NCBI GenBank assembly: GCA_965215775.1
Contig: CBDCEG010000015.1
Coordinates: forward strand, 1 to 64,000
Reading direction: 5' to 3'
DNA length: 64,000 bases
Source: CBDCEG01 sp965215775
Lineage (GTDB): Bacteria; Pseudomonadota; Gammaproteobacteria; Cardiobacteriales; Ostreibacteriaceae
Shown here piece after piece: positions 18,358-28,680 of the stretch (position 1 is the stretch's first letter; every line of letters begins with the position of its first letter). A program made the translations under genes and the position numbers. Under the pieces are notes generated by a model. That model was not told the DNA's origin. It saw nothing but the letters and a program-made list of their open reading frames with translations, and made no database searches.

Positions 18358-19788
18358 ATGAAAAAAGTAATTTACAGCACTTTGTTCTTATCATTACCGT
18401 TTATGGCATTAACTCAAAGTTTAGATGATAAAATCTGCAAAGATACAAATATCCCAAAAAGTGAATGTGAAGCCTTGATTGATATTTATAACAAAGGCAA
18501 TGGTGATAACTGGAGTTCCTCCAACTGGGGGGAAACTAAAGATGTTAATGCTTGGAATAGAGTAGCGGTAGAAGGTGGGCATGTAACAGAGCTTTACCTT
18601 GCCTATCAAGAACTAACTTTTTTATCAAAAAAAATAGGCAAACTTTCTAAGTTAAAAGACCTTAATCTTTTTAGAAGTCAACTCACTAGTTTACCAAAAG
18701 AAATCGGAAAACTTTCTAAGTTAGAAGAGCTTGATCTTTCTAAAAACCAACTCACTACTTTACCAAAAGAAATCGGAAAACTTTCTAAGCTAAAAAAACT
18801 TTCTTTTTATGAAAACAAACTCACAACTTTACCAAAGGAAATTGGCAAGCTTTCTAATTTAACCGAACTTGATCTAGGTGGCAATCAGCTTACAGCTTTA
18901 CCAAAGGAAATTGGCAAGCTTTCTAATTTAACCGAACTTGATCTATCTAATAATCAGCTTACAGCTTTACCAAAAGAAATAGGAAATCTTTCTAAGTTAA
19001 AAATATTTAATGTTAATACAAATAAGCTTAGATCTTTACCCAAAGAAATAGGTAAGCTTTCTAATTTAGGATATCTTTATCTTTATGAAAACAAACTCAC
19101 AGCTTTACCTAAAGAAATAGGCAAGCTTTCTATTTTAAAAAAGCTTTATATTTCTAAAAACAAACTTACAACTTTACCAAAAGAAATAGGCAATCTTTCT
19201 AAATTAGAAAACTTTACTCTTGAGAACAATCAACTTACAACCTTACCAAAAGAATTTGGTAAGCTTTCTAAGTTATGGAAGCTTGATCTATCTAATAATC
19301 AGCTTACAGCTTTACCAAAGGAAGTTGGCAATCTTTCTGATTTAGAAATACTTTATCTTGATAAAAATCAACTTACAACCTTACCAAAAGAATTTTGCAA
19401 GCTTTCTAAGTTAGAAAGTTTTCACCTATCTGACAATCAGCTTACAACTTTACCAAAGGAAATTGGCAAGCTTTCTAACTTATGGGATCTTGATCTATCT
19501 AATAATCAGCTTACAGCTTTACCAAAAGAAATTGGCAAGCTTTCTAAGTTAGAAATACTTTATCTTGATAAAAATCAGCTTACTACTTTACCAAAGGAAA
19601 TTGGCAATCTTTCTAAGCTAGAAAAACTTGATCTTTCTTCTAATAAACTTACGACTTTATCAAAAGAAATAGGAAAACTTTCTAAGTTAGAAAGACTTTA
19701 TCTTGATAAAAATCAACAAGAGAAGTTTAAAAAAGAAATAGAAGTTTTAAAACAAAAATTACCTAATTTAAATGTAAAATTACTATAA
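18358..19788 (+). CDS. Secreted leucine-rich-repeat protein LRR1 (intact)
   Basis: 476 residues. Signal peptide of about 19-20 residues (MKKVIYSTLFLSLPFMALTQ), then an N-domain of about 55 residues with a Cys pair (CKDTNIPKSEC), ALIDIYNKGNGDNW and GHVTELYL. Then 16 repeats of 23 residues on the pattern LPKEIGKLSxLxxLxLxxNxL, and a charged C-cap (KNQQEKFKKEIEVLKQKL). The repeat class is the LPxxI type seen in Leptospira-like LRR proteins; it predicts a curved binding solenoid. No anchor or sorting signal is visible, so the protein is periplasmic or exported further. Ligand unknown. It is one of only two intact copies. Confidence 0.9.
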   Translation: MKKVIYSTLFLSLPFMALTQSLDDKICKDTNIPKSECEALIDIYNKGNGDNWSSSNWGETKDVNAWNRVAVEGGHVTELYLAYQELTFLSKKIGKLSKLKDLNLFRSQLTSLPKEIGKLSKLEELDLSKNQLTTLPKEIGKLSKLKKLSFYENKLTTLPKEIGKLSNLTELDLGGNQLTALPKEIGKLSNLTELDLSNNQLTALPKEIGNLSKLKIFNVNTNKLRSLPKEIGKLSNLGYLYLYENKLTALPKEIGKLSILKKLYISKNKLTTLPKEIGNLSKLENFTLENNQLTTLPKEFGKLSKLWKLDLSNNQLTALPKEVGNLSDLEILYLDKNQLTTLPKEFCKLSKLESFHLSDNQLTTLPKEIGKLSNLWDLDLSNNQLTALPKEIGKLSKLEILYLDKNQLTTLPKEIGNLSKLEKLDLSSNKLTTLSKEIGKLSKLERLYLDKNQQEKFKKEIEVLKQKLPNLNVKLL

Positions 19789-20813
19789 ATAACTAAATAA
19801 CTAACTAAAAAGGAAATAAAACTATGAAAAAAATAATTTACAGCGCTTTGTTCTTATCATTACCGTTTATGGCAATGACTCAAAGTTTAGATGATAAAAT
19901 CTGCAAAGATACAAATATTCCTAAAAATGAATGCAAAGCTTTGATTGATATTTATAACAAAGGCAATGGTGATAACTGGAGAAAAAAAGCTGGCTGGGGA
20001 AAAACTAAAGATGTTAATACTTGGTATGGCGTAACAGAAAAAGATGGGCATGTAACAGATCTTAATCTTTTCAATAAAAGACTAACTTTTTTATCTGAAA
20101 AAATTGGCAATCTTTCTAAGTTAGAATATCTTAGTCTTAGAAATAATGAACTCACTAGTTTACCAAAAGAAATAGGAGAACTTTCTAACTTAAATAAGCT
20201 TGAACTTAAAGGAAATAAACTTACTAGTTTACCAAAAGAAGTTGAAAATCTTTCTAAGTTGGAAGAGCTTCGTATTCAGAGTAATAAACTTATTAATTTA
20301 CCAAAAGAAATAGGAAAACTTTCTAATTTAAAATACTTTAACCTTCTTGATAATCAACTTATAACTTTACCAAAAGAAATTGGTAATCTTTCTAAATTAA
20401 GCGAGCTTTACCTTGCAGATAATAAACTTACAACTTTACCAAAAGAAATTGGTAAACTTTCTAAGTTAGAAGAACTTAATCTTAATTATAATAAACTCAC
20501 AACTTTACCAAAAGAAATTGGCAAGCTTTCTAAATTAAAAGATCTTACTCTTAAGAATAATCAACTTACAACCTTACCAAAAGAAATTGGCAATCTTTCT
20601 AAATTAAAAGATCTTACTCTTAAGAACAATCAACTTACAACCTTACCAAAAGAAATTGGCAATCTTTCTAAATTAGAAAACTTTACTCTTGAGAACAATC
20701 AACTTACAACCTTACCAAAAGAAATTGGCAAACTTTCTAAATTAGAAATTCTTAACTTTAAGAATAATAAACTCACAACTTTACCAAAAGAAATAGGCGA
20801 TCTTTCTAAGTTA

Positions 20814-21910
20814 GCTAGATTCTACCTACAAGTGCAACTTTTCAAGTTCAGCTTGAAAGACTTCATTTGGGGTTTTAAATCCTAGTCGTTTTCGTGGTCT
20901 ATTATTAATAAGTTCTACAAAATAAGCAAGGTCTTCATCAGAAACATTATTAAAATCAGTGCCTTTGGGGATAAATTCTCGGAGCAAACCGTTGGTATTT
21001 TCATTAGTTCCTCTTTCCCAAGGTGAGTAAGCGTGTGCAAAATAAACATTCATTTTTACTTGTTTTTCAATCTCTTGGTGTAAAGAAAACTCTTTGCCAT
21101 TATCGTATGTCATGCTTATTCGTAACTCATTTGGTAAGTCCTTGAAATCTTTAACTGTAGCTTCTAAAATAGCTTTTGCGGTTGATTTTTTCACTTTGGA
21201 AGCTATTAATTTACCACTTTTTCTTTCAACATTTGTAACTATCGCGCCTTGGTGATTTTTACCGACAATTGTGTCTCCTTCCCAATGTCCAACTTCTTCT
21301 CTAAGCTCAATATTTTGCGGTCTTTCATCAATCATTCTACGATCTTTTATTTGATATTTTTCTTTTCTATCATGTTGATATTTCTTACCTTTTCTTCTAA
21401 AATACATCTTAACTAATTTTGGGTGATACTTATAAACAAATTGATAAATAGTCTCGTGGCAAATCGATTCTTGCGCCTCCTCTCGCCACTTTCCAGAAAT
21501 TTGTTCTGGCGACCAATGTTGCTCTATTTTTATCAAAATATATTTCTCTAAAATACTATCAGGTAATATCCTAACATGCTTATTTGCAATAGATTTCCTC
21601 TTGGAAACTTTCTCCCATGCCTCTTCACCAACAAAGGTTTCTGCGTTTTTATTATTTTTTATGCTGCGGTATATTGTAGTCTTATTTTTGCCTAGTTTTA
21701 TCGCTATTTCACAAGGATTATAATTCTCCTCAAGCAATGTTTCAATTTTTGTCATATCAGTTCTGGTTAATTGTGTGTATTTTTTCATAATGTTATTATC
21801 TTAGTTAATAAAAATAAAAATAACTAGTTCCAAATTAAAACCTAAAAATAACTAGTTCCAAATTAAAACCTAAAAATAAAATTTAGTTGCACTTCGGTTT
21901 AGAAACCAGG
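20814..21910 (-). mobile_element. IS30-family insertion sequence, copy 1
   Basis: 1097 bp flanked by direct TTA (20811-20813 and 21911-21913), a 3-bp target duplication typical of IS30. Imperfect terminal inverted repeats of about 25 bp share the inner AAGTGCAAC and the outer TTCTA. It carries one transposase gene. The end upstream of the transposase has two tandem copies of a 28-bp unit containing AACTAGTTCCAAATT; copy 2 has one, which explains the 28-bp length difference. Confidence 0.93.
20826..21788 (-). CDS. IS30-family transposase, copy 1
   Basis: 320 residues. An N-terminal helix-turn-helix (EIAIKLGKNKTTIYRSIKNN) is followed by an IS30-type DDE domain: HWEGDTIVG (first Asp), TYDNGKEF (second Asp) and SPWERGTNENTNGLLREF (Glu), with RPRKRLGFKTPNEVF at the end. 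The frame is intact. It differs from copy 2 at a handful of residues (for example Ser versus Cys in IYRSIKN). Confidence 0.95.
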   Translation of the reverse strand: MKKYTQLTRTDMTKIETLLEENYNPCEIAIKLGKNKTTIYRSIKNNKNAETFVGEEAWEKVSKRKSIANKHVRILPDSILEKYILIKIEQHWSPEQISGKWREEAQESICHETIYQFVYKYHPKLVKMYFRRKGKKYQHDRKEKYQIKDRRMIDERPQNIELREEVGHWEGDTIVGKNHQGAIVTNVERKSGKLIASKVKKSTAKAILEATVKDFKDLPNELRISMTYDNGKEFSLHQEIEKQVKMNVYFAHAYSPWERGTNENTNGLLREFIPKGTDFNNVSDEDLAYFVELINNRPRKRLGFKTPNEVFQAELEKLHL

Positions 21911-23281
21911 TTATATGATCTTCGCCTATCTAATAATCAGCTTACATCTTTACCAAAAGAAATTGGCAAGCTTTCTAAGTTATGGAAGCTTGATCTATCT
22001 AATAATCAGCTTACAATTTTACCAAAAGAAATTGGCAAGCTTTCTAACTTATATAGGATTAACCTTGAGAAAAATAAACTCACAACTTTACCAAAGGAAA
22101 TTGGAAAGCTTTCTAATTTAAAAAAGCTTAGCCTTGAAGATAATCAACTAACAACCTTACCAAAAGAAATAGGAAATCTTTCTAATTTAGAAATACTTTA
22201 TCTTGATAAAAATCAACAAGAGAAGTTTAAAAAAGAAATAGAAGTTTTAAAACAAAAATTACCTAATTTAAATGTAGAATTACCATAAATAACTAAATAA
22301 ATAACTAACTAAAAAGGAAATAAAACTATGAAAAAAATAATTTACAGCGCTTTGTTCTTATCATTACCGTTTATGGCAATGACTCAAAGTTTAGATAATA
22401 AAACCTGCAAAGATACAAATGTCCCAAAAAGTGAATGTGAAGCTTTGATTGATATTTATAACAAAGGCAATGGTGATAACTGGAGAAAAAATCCTGGCCC
22501 GAAAAAAAATGCTAACTGGGAAAAAAAGACTAACTGGGGGGAAACTAAAGATGTTAATACTTGGTATGGCGTAACAGAAAAAGATGGGCATGTAACAGTT
22601 CTTAATCTTCGCAATAAAAGACTAACTTTTTTATCAAAAGAAATAGGCAATCTTTCTAAATTAGAAGATCTTTCTCTTTCTTCTAATAAACTCACTAGTT
22701 TACCAAAGGAAATAGGCAATCTTCCTAAGTTAGAAAGGCTTAACCTTGGAGGTAATGAACTCACTAGTTTACCAAAAGAGATTGGCAAGCTTTCTAATTT
22801 AACCGAACTTGATCTAGATGGCAATCAGCTTACTACTTTACCAAAAGAAATTTGTAATCTTTCTAAATTAGGAATTCTTAACCTTAGGAGTAATAAATTC
22901 ACTGACTTACCCAAAGAAATTGGCAAGCTTTCTAACTTATGGGTTCTTTATCTATCTAATAATCAGCTTACAACTTTACCAAAAGAAATTGGAAAGCTTT
23001 CTAACTTAACATTGCTCTTTATAGATAGCAATCAGCTTACAACTTTTTTACCTAAAGAAATAGGTAAGCTTTCTAATTTAACAGCACTTAATTTGACTAA
23101 TAATCAGATTACAACTTTGCCAAAGGGAATTGGAAAACTTTCTGATTTAAAAGAGCTTTATCTATATAATAATCAGCTTACTGCTTTACCAAAGGAAATT
23201 GGCAATCTGTCTAAGTTAGAATCACTTAGTCTTGACAATAATAATCTTACTATGTAATGGTCTAATTTTATGGAACACTTT

Positions 23282-24133
23282 TTAAGCGACATTTATCATT
23301 CTATTAAATTTTTCATTTGGTGTCATGTAATTTATTGCGGAATTTAACCTCTTATAATTATAAAAATATATATAACTATCTACTTCTTCAGTAACTTCTT
23401 GATGACTTTTAAAACTTAAATAATTTAATCTTTCAGACTTTAGACTCCTAAAAAACCTTTCCATTACAGCATTATCCCAACAGTTTCCTTTTCTGCTAAC
23501 ACTCTTTGTTATATGCAAATTTACACAAAAATCAACAAATAAATTAGACGTATATTGCACGCCACGATCTGAGTGAAATAATAATTTGCTTGTATCTGGA
23601 TGTTTTCTTCTAATTGCGTTTTGAAGTGCTTTTTTTGCAAGTTTTGCATTCGGTTTTTGCGACAAACTCCAGCCCACAATTTCTTTTGTTGCAAGGTCAA
23701 GAACCGTCGCTAAATAGCTCCAGCCTTGATGATTTCGGATATAAGTTATATCGCCAACCCAATGTGTATTTGGTGTTTTTTGATTAAATTCTCTATTTAA
23801 AATATTATCAGAAATAATTTTAGACACTCGTTCTTTGGGGTAATAGTGTTTTTTTCTTGGTGTAATTGCTTGAATATTAGCAAGTTTCATCAATGAAGCT
23901 ACTTTAAAAATACCAATCTTAATACCGTAAAGTTGGAGTTCTTTTTGCATTCTTCTTTTCCCATAACTGTGTTTTGTTTCTATAGAAATTTTCTTTAATA
24001 AAGATATTATTTCAGAAGATTTTCTATTAATTTTCCTAGTGTTAGTCTTTTTATAAAATGTATTTTTAGGAACCCCATAAGCAGTGCATAATTCAGTTAT
24101 TGAGTAATTTTTATTTGCCATTTTTATTTTCAT
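23282..24133 (-). CDS. IS3-family transposase orfB (integrase domain), copy A
   Basis: 283 residues. An HTH_21-like N-terminus (SSEIISLLKKISIETKHSYGKRRM) precedes an rve DDE core: WVGDITYI (Asp), LFHSDRGVQYTS (Asp) and SRKGNCWDNAVMERFFRSLK (Glu). It should be made as an OrfAB fusion through the slippage site at 24151-24157, though an internal ATG at 24133 is available. Confidence 0.95.
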   Translation of the reverse strand: MKIKMANKNYSITELCTAYGVPKNTFYKKTNTRKINRKSSEIISLLKKISIETKHSYGKRRMQKELQLYGIKIGIFKVASLMKLANIQAITPRKKHYYPKERVSKIISDNILNREFNQKTPNTHWVGDITYIRNHQGWSYLATVLDLATKEIVGWSLSQKPNAKLAKKALQNAIRRKHPDTSKLLFHSDRGVQYTSNLFVDFCVNLHITKSVSRKGNCWDNAVMERFFRSLKSERLNYLSFKSHQEVTEEVDSYIYFYNYKRLNSAINYMTPNEKFNRMINVA

Positions 24134-24147
24134 AATAACTTCAGTTT

Positions 24148-24453
24148 TTAGTTTTTTTGAATAAAAATGGCAGCAGCCTTTTTTAAAATTTCATTGTCTC
24201 TTTTAGCCCTCCAAAGCTGTTTCCTAAGGTCTTGAATCTCCTGCTGCTGAGCTGTCAACGCTCTTTTGCCATCTGGAGTTTTCCCACCTAATTCGTCAAT
24301 ATATTGTTTTTTCCAACGCGCAACAGCTGATTTTCCTGCACCAGAAATTTCTTGAATTTGACTATTTGTATAATTTTCATGCACCATAAGCTTTGCATAA
24401 TCAAGCTTTTGCTCTACAGTCCAAGTTTTTCTTTGTTTGTTAATTTTTGACAT
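24148..24453 (-). CDS. IS3-family transposase orfA, copy A
   Basis: 101 residues. A helix-turn-helix (YTNSQIQEISGAGKSAVARWKKQY) is followed by a leucine-zipper-like helix (LTAQQQEIQDLRKQLWRAK). It binds IS ends and supplies the N-terminal part of the OrfAB transposase. Confidence 0.93.
   Translation of the reverse strand: MSKINKQRKTWTVEQKLDYAKLMVHENYTNSQIQEISGAGKSAVARWKKQYIDELGGKTPDGKRALTAQQQEIQDLRKQLWRAKRDNEILKKAAAIFIQKN
24151..24157 (-). promoter_or_regulatory. Programmed -1 frameshift heptamer A AAA AAC in IS3 copy A
   Basis: Codons CAA AAA AAC at the end of orfA form the classical slippery heptamer, immediately before the orfA stop. Slipping back one base continues as CTA AAA ACT GAA and joins orfB in frame. 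Confidence 0.85.
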
Positions 24454-25923
24454 AATTTTTTCCTCTTAAAAGTGTATTATAGGCTAAAAATCTGTCCCAT
24501 AAAACTGAACCACTTCACTAGCTTACCGAAAGAGATTGAAAATCTTTCTAAGTTAAAAAGTTTTTACCTATCTGACAATCAGCTTACAGCTTTACCAAAG
24601 GAAATTGGCAAGCTTTCTAAATTAGAAAACTTTACTCTTGAGAACAATCAACTTACAACCTTACCAAAAGAAATTGGCAACCTTTCTAATTTAAGAATGC
24701 TTAAACTGTATAATAATCAGCTTACAGCTTTACCAAAAGAAATTGGCAATCTTTCTAAATTAAAAGATCTTAACCTTAAGAATAATAAACTCACAGCTTT
24801 ACCTAAAGAAATAGGCAAGTTTTCTAATTTAAGAATGCTTAAACTGTATAATAATCAGCTTACAGCTTTACCTAAAGAAATAGGCAAGCTTTCTAATTTA
24901 AGAATGCTTAAACTGTATAATAATCAGCTTACAGCTTTACCAAAAGAAATAGGCAATCTTTCTAAATTAAAAAATCTTAACCTTAAGAATAATAAACTTA
25001 CTACTTTACCAAAAGAAATTGGTAAGCTTTCTAAGTTAAAGGAGCTTTATCTTGTTGATAATGAACTCACTAACTTACCAAAAGAAATCGGGGGACTTTC
25101 TGATTTAGAGAGGCTTGGACTATCTAATAATCAGCTTGCATCTTTACCTAAAGAAATAGGAAACCTTCCTAGTTTAACCGAACTTACCCTTTATAATAAT
25201 AAGCTTACTAGTTTACCTAAAGAAATAGGAAACCTTTCTAAGCTAAAAAAACTTAATATTGACACAAATAAACTTACATATTTACCCAAAGAAATTGGAA
25301 AGCTTTCTTATTTAGAGGAGCTTGGACTATCTAATAATCAACTTACATCTTTACCAAAAGAAATTGGAATGCTTTCTAATTTACGGGGGCTTGAACTGTC
25401 TAATAATCAGCTTACTAGTTTACCAAAAGAAATTGGAAAATTTTCTAATTTAAAATGGCTTTATATTGTTGCTAATGAACTCACTAGCTTACCAAAGGAA
25501 ATAGGCAACCTTTCTGATTTAGAATGGCTTTATCTATCTAATAATCAGCTTACAACCTTACCAAAAGAGATAGGAAAGCTTTCTAACTTATATAGGATTA
25601 ACCTTGAGAAAAATAAACTCACTAGTTTACCAAAGGAAATTGGCAAGCTTTCTAATTTAACATACCTTTATCTTTCTAGTAATGAATTCACTAGTTTACC
25701 AAAAGAATTTGGAAAACTTTCTGAGTTATGGAAGCTTGATCTATCTAATAATCAGCTTACTAGTTTATCAAAAGAAATTGGCAAGCTTTCTAATTTAGAA
25801 AGACTTCATCTTGATAAAAATCAACAAGAGAGGTTTAAAAAAGAAATAGAAGTTTTAAAACAAAAATTACCTAATTTAAATGTAGAATTACCATAAATAA
25901 CTAACTAAAAAGGAAATAAAACT

Positions 25924-27081
25924 ATGAAAAAAATAATTTACAGCACTTTGTTCTTATCATTACTATTTATAGCATTAACTCAAATTTTAAATAATAAAAT
26001 CTGCAAAAATACAAATATCTCTAAAAATGAATGTGAAGCTTTGATTGATATTTATAACAAAGGCAATGGCGATAACTGGAGAAAAAAAGCTGGCTGGGGA
26101 AAAACTAAAGATGTTAATACTTGGTATGGCGTAACAGAAAAAGATGGGCATGTAACAGATCTTAATCTTTTCAATAAAAGACTAACTTTTTTATCTGAAA
26201 AAATTGGCAATCTTTCTAAGTTAACATGGCTAGAACTTGAAAATAATAAACTCACTAGCTTGCCAAAAGAAATTGGCAATCTTTCTAATTTAAAATACCT
26301 TTATCTTTCTAGTAATGAATTCACTAGTTTACCAAAAGAATTTGGAAAACTTTCTGAGTTATGGAAGCTTGATCTATCTAATAATCAGCTTACAGCTTTA
26401 CCAAAAGAAATAGGAAATCTTTCTAATTTAAAATGGATTAACCTTAAGAAAAATAAACTCACTAGCTTGCCAAAAGAAATTGGCAAGCTTTCTAAATTAA
26501 AAGATCTTAACCTTAAGAATAATAAACTCACAGCTTTACCTAAAGAAATAGGAAAACTTTCTAAGTTATATGATCTTCGCCTACATAATAATCTGCTTAC
26601 AGCTTTACCAAAAGAAATAGGAAATCTTTCTAATTTATATAGGATTAACCTTAAGAAAAATAAACTCACAGCTTTACCTAAAGAAATTGGCAATCTTTCT
26701 AAGTTAACATGGCTTGAACTTGACAATAATAAACTCACTAGTTTACCAAAGGAAATAGGCAAGCTTTCTAAGTTAGAAATACTTAGTCTTAGAGCTAACA
26801 AACTAACAACTTTACCAAAGGAAGTTGGCAAGCTTTCTAACTTATGGGATCTTGATCTATCTAATAATCAGCTTACAACTTTACCAAAAGAAATCGGAAA
26901 GCTTTCTAATTTAAAATACCTTTATCTTGATAAAAATCAGCTTACAACTTTACCAAAAGAAATAGGAAATCTTTCTAATTTAGAAATACTTTATCTTGAT
27001 AAAAATCAACAAGAGAAGTTTAAAAAAGAAATAGAAGTTTTAAAACAAAAATTACCTAATTTAAATGTAGAATTACCATAA
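25924..27081 (+). CDS. Secreted leucine-rich-repeat protein LRR4 (intact)
   Basis: 385 residues with 12 repeats and the full C-cap. The leader differs from LRR1-3 (LLFIALTQILNNKICKNTNI) and this variant is shared with LRR5 and LRR8, defining a sub-family. The N-domain is the WRKKAGWGKTKDVNTWYGV type found in LRR2, so leader and N-domain appear reassorted between copies. No frameshift or IS. Confidence 0.9.
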   Translation: MKKIIYSTLFLSLLFIALTQILNNKICKNTNISKNECEALIDIYNKGNGDNWRKKAGWGKTKDVNTWYGVTEKDGHVTDLNLFNKRLTFLSEKIGNLSKLTWLELENNKLTSLPKEIGNLSNLKYLYLSSNEFTSLPKEFGKLSELWKLDLSNNQLTALPKEIGNLSNLKWINLKKNKLTSLPKEIGKLSKLKDLNLKNNKLTALPKEIGKLSKLYDLRLHNNLLTALPKEIGNLSNLYRINLKKNKLTALPKEIGNLSKLTWLELDNNKLTSLPKEIGKLSKLEILSLRANKLTTLPKEVGKLSNLWDLDLSNNQLTTLPKEIGKLSNLKYLYLDKNQLTTLPKEIGNLSNLEILYLDKNQQEKFKKEIEVLKQKLPNLNVELP

Positions 27082-28680
27082 ATAACTAACTAAAAAGGAA
27101 ATAAAACTATGAAAAAAATAATATACAGCACTTTGTTCTTATCATTACTATTTATAGCATTAACTCAAATTTTAAATAATAAAATCTGCAAAAATACAAA
27201 TATTCTTAAAAATGAATGTGAAGCTTTGATTGATATTTATAACAAAGGCAATGGCGATAAGTGGGAAGAAAAGGCTGACTGGGGAAAAGACGAAAATATT
27301 GATATTAGGGAAAAAGATGGGCATGTAACAGTTCTTAATCTTCACTATAAAAGACTAACTTTTTTATCAAAAGAAATAGGCAATCTTTCTAAATTAGAAG
27401 ATCTTTCTCTTAGAAATAATGAACTCACTAGTTTACCAAAGGAAATTGGTAATCTTTCTAAATTAGAAGATCTTTCTCTTAGAAATAATGAACTCACTAG
27501 TTTACCAAAAGAAATCGGAAAACTTTCTAATTTAGGAAATCTTGATATTGACAATAATAAGCTCACAACTTTACCAAAAGAAATCGGAAAACTTTCTAAT
27601 TTAGGAAATCTTGATATTGACAATAATAAGCTCACAACTTTACCAAAAGAAATTGGTAATCTTTCTAAATTAGAATCTCTTTCTCTTGGAGATAATAAAC
27701 TTACAACTTTACCAAAAGAAATCGGAAAACTTTCTAATTTAGGAAATCTTGATATTGACAATAATAAGCTCACTAGTTTACCAAAGGAAATATGCAATCT
27801 TCCTAAGTTAAAAAGGCTTAACCTTAAGAATAATAAACTCACTAGCTTGCCAAAAGAAATTGGCGATCTTTCTAAGTTATATGATCTTCGCCTATATAAT
27901 AATCTGCTTACAGCTTTGCCAAAGGAAATTGGCAATCTTTCTAAGTTATGGACGCTTATTCTATCTAATAATCAGCTTGCAGCTTTACCAAAAGAAATTG
28001 GTAATTTTTCTAAGTTAAGATGGCTTTATCTATCTAATAATCAACTTACAGCTTTACCTAAAGAAATTGGCAAGCTTTCTAATTTAACCAAACTTGAACT
28101 TGAAAATAATAAACTCACTAGCTTGCCAAAAGAAATTGGCAATCTTTCTAAGTTAAAAGATCTTAACCTTGAGAATAATAAACTCACAGCTTTACCTAAA
28201 GAAATAGGAAAACTTTCTAAGTTAACACTGCTTGAACTTGAAAATAATAAACTCACTAGTTTACCAAAGGAAATAGGAAAACTTTCTAACTTAAGTGAGC
28301 TTAAACTTGAAAATAATAAACTCACAGCTTTACCTAAAGAAATAGGAAAACTTTCTAAGTTAAGATGGCTTCGTCTATCTAATAATCAGCTTACAGCTTT
28401 ACCAAAAGAAATAGATAAGCTTTCTAATTTAACAGCACTTAACCTTGATGATAATAAACTCACTAGTTTACCAAAAGAAATTGGCAAGCTTTCTAATTTA
28501 AAATACCTTTATCTTTCTAGTAATGAATTCACTAGTTTACCAAAAGAAATAGGAAAACTTTCTAAGTTAGAAAGACTTTATCTTGATAAAAATCAGCTTA
28601 CAACTTTACCAAAAGAAATTGGAAGTCTTTCTAATTTAGAAAGTCTTCGTCTTGATAAAAATCAACAAGAGAAGTTTAAA

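Larger units (their letters stand above)
19824..22288 (+). pseudogene. LRR2, interrupted by IS30-family copy 1
   Basis: The first 330 codons (19824-20813) and the last 125 (21914-22288) are in the same frame once the 1097-bp IS and one TTA target copy are removed. That gives an uninterrupted 454-residue protein with 15 repeats; the junction reads GDLSKL|YDLRL, a motif found intact in LRR5. As it stands the first part ends by reading into the IS to a stop at 20885. The N-domain is the GNGDNWRKKAGWGKTKDVN variant, shared with LRR4. Confidence 0.92.
23253..24517 (-). mobile_element. IS3-family insertion sequence, copy A
   Basis: 1265 bp, beginning TG and ending CA, with CTA duplicated on both sides (23250-23252 and 24518-24520). 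Terminal repeats share TGG...TTTTATGG. It encodes orfA and orfB with a -1 frameshift site. By eye it is identical to copy B at 30571-31835, pointing to recent transposition. Confidence 0.93.
22328..25896 (+). pseudogene. LRR3, interrupted by IS3-family copy A
   Basis: 22328-23252 and 24521-25896 join in frame (925 + 1376 = 2301 bases) when the 1265-bp IS and one CTA target copy are removed, restoring 766 residues with 28 repeats, the longest member of the array. The N-domain has an insertion (NPGPKKNANWEKKTNW) absent elsewhere. One repeat has an extra residue (TTFLPKEIG). As it stands, the 5' part ends after 309 residues (NNNLTM) at a stop inside the IS end. Confidence 0.92.

Noticed and set aside
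26385..28325. Long antisense frames inside LRR genes (LPISFGKLVSLL-type proteins)
   Set aside because: They are the mirror of the repeated LPKEIGKL codons, lack ribosome binding sites, and occur wherever LRR units are phased.
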